From positions 1-6,849 of the forward strand of contig JAODMX010000154.1 of the NCBI GenBank assembly GCA_025464735.1: a stretch of 6,849 nucleotides of DNA, given 5' to 3'. The notes under the pieces were generated by a model, which worked only from the letters and a program-made list of their open reading frames with translations, did no database searches and was not told the DNA's origin. Position numbers and translations under genes: made by a program. The DNA comes from Frondihabitans sp. GTDB taxonomy: Bacteria; Actinomycetota; Actinomycetes; Actinomycetales; Microbacteriaceae. This document shows positions 5,874 to 6,849 of the stretch, one piece after another (within the stretch, counting starts at the first letter, position 1; every line of letters starts with the position of its first letter).

Positions 5874-6849
5874 TCAGCCGACCTTCACTTGATCACCGGC
5901 TGCTAGACCGTCCGTCGAAAGCGGCTTGACGGCGCTGCGGCCGGCGAGTGATCCCAGTTCGGTCACTGCTACCTCTTTGAAGGTGCCGTCTTTCGACTGT
6001 TTGAGTACGTGAGCCGTTCCGTGGCCGGCTGTCACGATAGCGCTCGACGGGACGATCAAAGCGTTCGCTGAAGCGTTACTCAGCGTGATGACTGCGAGAG
6101 TCTGCTTGCCCAGCCAGGACTGCGGGATAGAAGATTTCGACGGCACGAGCGCAACTGCTGCGTTATCACCGGCTTGGGCGGGTTGCGCAATCCGGCTCAC
6201 GGTTACCGGTATCTTCGACCCATCAGGACCGGTGACCTCTCCGGACATACCCTTCACAAGACCGGTCGCTACAGTACCGGCCACACTGGCTGAGGCTGTG
6301 ACGCTTCCTTCGGCCAGAACGATGTTGGCATTGGTACCGATCGTGCTTCCGATTGAGGGGACGGTTTGCGCGTAAGCAGGCAAAGATGGAAATACTACTA
6401 GCTCGGACATCGGAACGCTGAACGTGGTGTTCGCATCCGAGTCCTCGGATGAGGATGATGAGGATGAAGTGCCTTGTTGCGATGAACCAGAGGCGGATGT
6501 GCTGGACGAGGGCGTCGTCACAGGTGATCCGATCACGCCCGATGTCCCGCTTCCGGTGCTGGAGCTCGACGCCGCTGACGGGGCTGCGGTGTCGGAGGCT
6601 GATGAAGAAGTAGACCCAGTGTCGGAGGTGGACGTGTTGTTTCCGGTAGCCGAGGAATCTGACGGGGCTGCGTAGCCGACCTTGGCGTAGAGAGATTTGA
6701 CTGCTGCGGTTGTTGTCGCGCCGAAAATGCCGTCAGCTTGAAGTGGGTACCCCGCGGCGATGAGTCCGTTCTGCAGCTGCTTGACGTCCGGCCCAGTTTC
6801 ACCCTGAGCCAGGTCCCGGTAGAACGGGAAGGCTCCGGGTAGGGCGATG
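5874..6849 (-). CDS. Peptidoglycan-binding membrane-fusion-type adaptor for the MacB-like exporter, C-terminal part
   Basis: The frame stays open from the stop at 5874 to the window edge, giving 324 visible residues; the N-terminus, expected to carry a membrane anchor and the first lipoyl half, lies outside. A GTG at 6536 is internal, not the start, because homologous coding sequence continues upstream of it. Visible domains: PFYRDLAQGETGPDVKQLQ (8-26) opening a PG_binding_1 domain to about residue 59 (ADGIFGATTTAAVKSLY at 38-54); a Ser/Thr-rich linker (about 61-140, with seven serines at 128-134); a beta-rich part starting VPMSELVVFPSLPAYAQTVP, typical of the second lipoyl half; a barrel region (GEVTGPDGSKIPVTVSRIAQ); and a membrane-proximal end (LIVPSSAIVTAGHGTAHVL to GLAAGDQVKVG). 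This matches the actinobacterial HlyD/RND-adaptor-like family in which a peptidoglycan-binding module replaces the helical hairpin. It would act outside the membrane, linking the ABC pump to the cell wall. Stop and next start are one base apart. Confidence 0.85.
   Translation of the reverse strand, partial: IALPGAFPFYRDLAQGETGPDVKQLQNGLIAAGYPLQADGIFGATTTAAVKSLYAKVGYAAPSDSSATGNNTSTSDTGSTSSSASDTAAPSAASSSSTGSGTSGVIGSPVTTPSSSTSASGSSQQGTSSSSSSSEDSDANTTFSVPMSELVVFPSLPAYAQTVPSIGSTIGTNANIVLAEGSVTASASVAGTVATGLVKGMSGEVTGPDGSKIPVTVSRIAQPAQAGDNAAVALVPSKSSIPQSWLGKQTLAVITLSNASANALIVPSSAIVTAGHGTAHVLKQSKDGTFKEVAVTELGSLAGRSAVKPLSTDGLAAGDQVKVG
6448..6467. repeat. Trinucleotide repeat encoding a polyserine run
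   Basis: A GAT/GAG triplet tract on the plus strand (read as ATC/CTC on minus, framed as TCA/TCC/TCT serine codons) codes for most of the seven-serine run, residues 128-134 of the visible adaptor. Because the unit is three bases, slippage would change linker length without breaking the frame. Confidence 0.6.
6575..6672. repeat. In-frame direct repeats in the adaptor linker
   Basis: CTGACGGGGCTGCG occurs exactly twice, at 6575-6588 and 6659-6672, 84 bp (28 codons) apart and in the same frame, each encoding AAPS. Between them GTGTCGGAGG occurs at 6589-6598 and 6619-6628, 30 bp apart, encoding parallel SDT motifs. The pattern suggests that the linker grew by in-frame duplication followed by decay. 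Confidence 0.6.

Noticed and set aside
5874..6536. Adaptor as a complete 220-aa protein starting at GTG 6536
   Set aside because: The frame continues upstream to the window edge and encodes a recognisable peptidoglycan-binding domain, so 6536 is internal.
6424..6675. Plus-strand acidic 83-codon frame
   Set aside because: It is the complement of the Ser-rich linker, where serine codons read antisense give Asp/Glu-rich sequence; not an independent gene.

Overview
The window comes from a high-GC Gram-positive bacterium (Actinomycetota). The evidence is the actinobacterial ImuA'/ImuB proteins, a perfect SOS box of the mycobacterial/actinobacterial LexA type (TCGAAC-N4-GTTCGA), and a membrane-fusion-type adaptor that carries a peptidoglycan-binding domain in a MacB-like exporter operon. 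A contiguous imuA'-imuB-dnaE2 arrangement is compatible with Micrococcales such as Microbacteriaceae, but the family cannot be fixed from this sequence alone. All five genes lie on the minus strand, so transcription runs from high to low coordinates.

Region 1 (about 1-3755) is an SOS-mutagenesis cassette. A LexA box lies between a TTGACT -35 element and a weak -10. Downstream follow imuA' (RecA-fold accessory protein, complete), imuB (catalytically dead Y-family polymerase homologue, complete) and dnaE2/imuC (error-prone C-family polymerase alpha subunit, N-terminal 474 codons only, cut by the window edge). Stop and start codons overlap at both junctions (ATGA, then TGATG), so the three proteins look translationally coupled. 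By analogy with the mycobacterial mutasome, ImuA' and ImuB would bring DnaE2 to the sliding clamp for translesion synthesis after DNA damage.

Region 2 (3756-3973) is an intergenic stretch of about 218 bp with no convincing gene and no good intrinsic terminator.

Region 3 (3974-6849) is an exporter operon. A secreted or membrane-attached adaptor with a peptidoglycan-binding domain (N-terminus beyond the window) is followed after one base by a MacB-like fusion of ABC ATPase and FtsX-type permease. This region is visibly less GC-rich than the imu cassette. The adaptor has a long Ser/Thr-rich linker encoded by repetitive DNA.

Nothing here is a wholly unknown system. The points most worth a second look are the degenerate clamp-binding motif in ImuB, the Asp-to-Asn change at a PHP metal-ligand position in DnaE2, the architecture of the SOS promoter, and the repeat-built linker in the adaptor.
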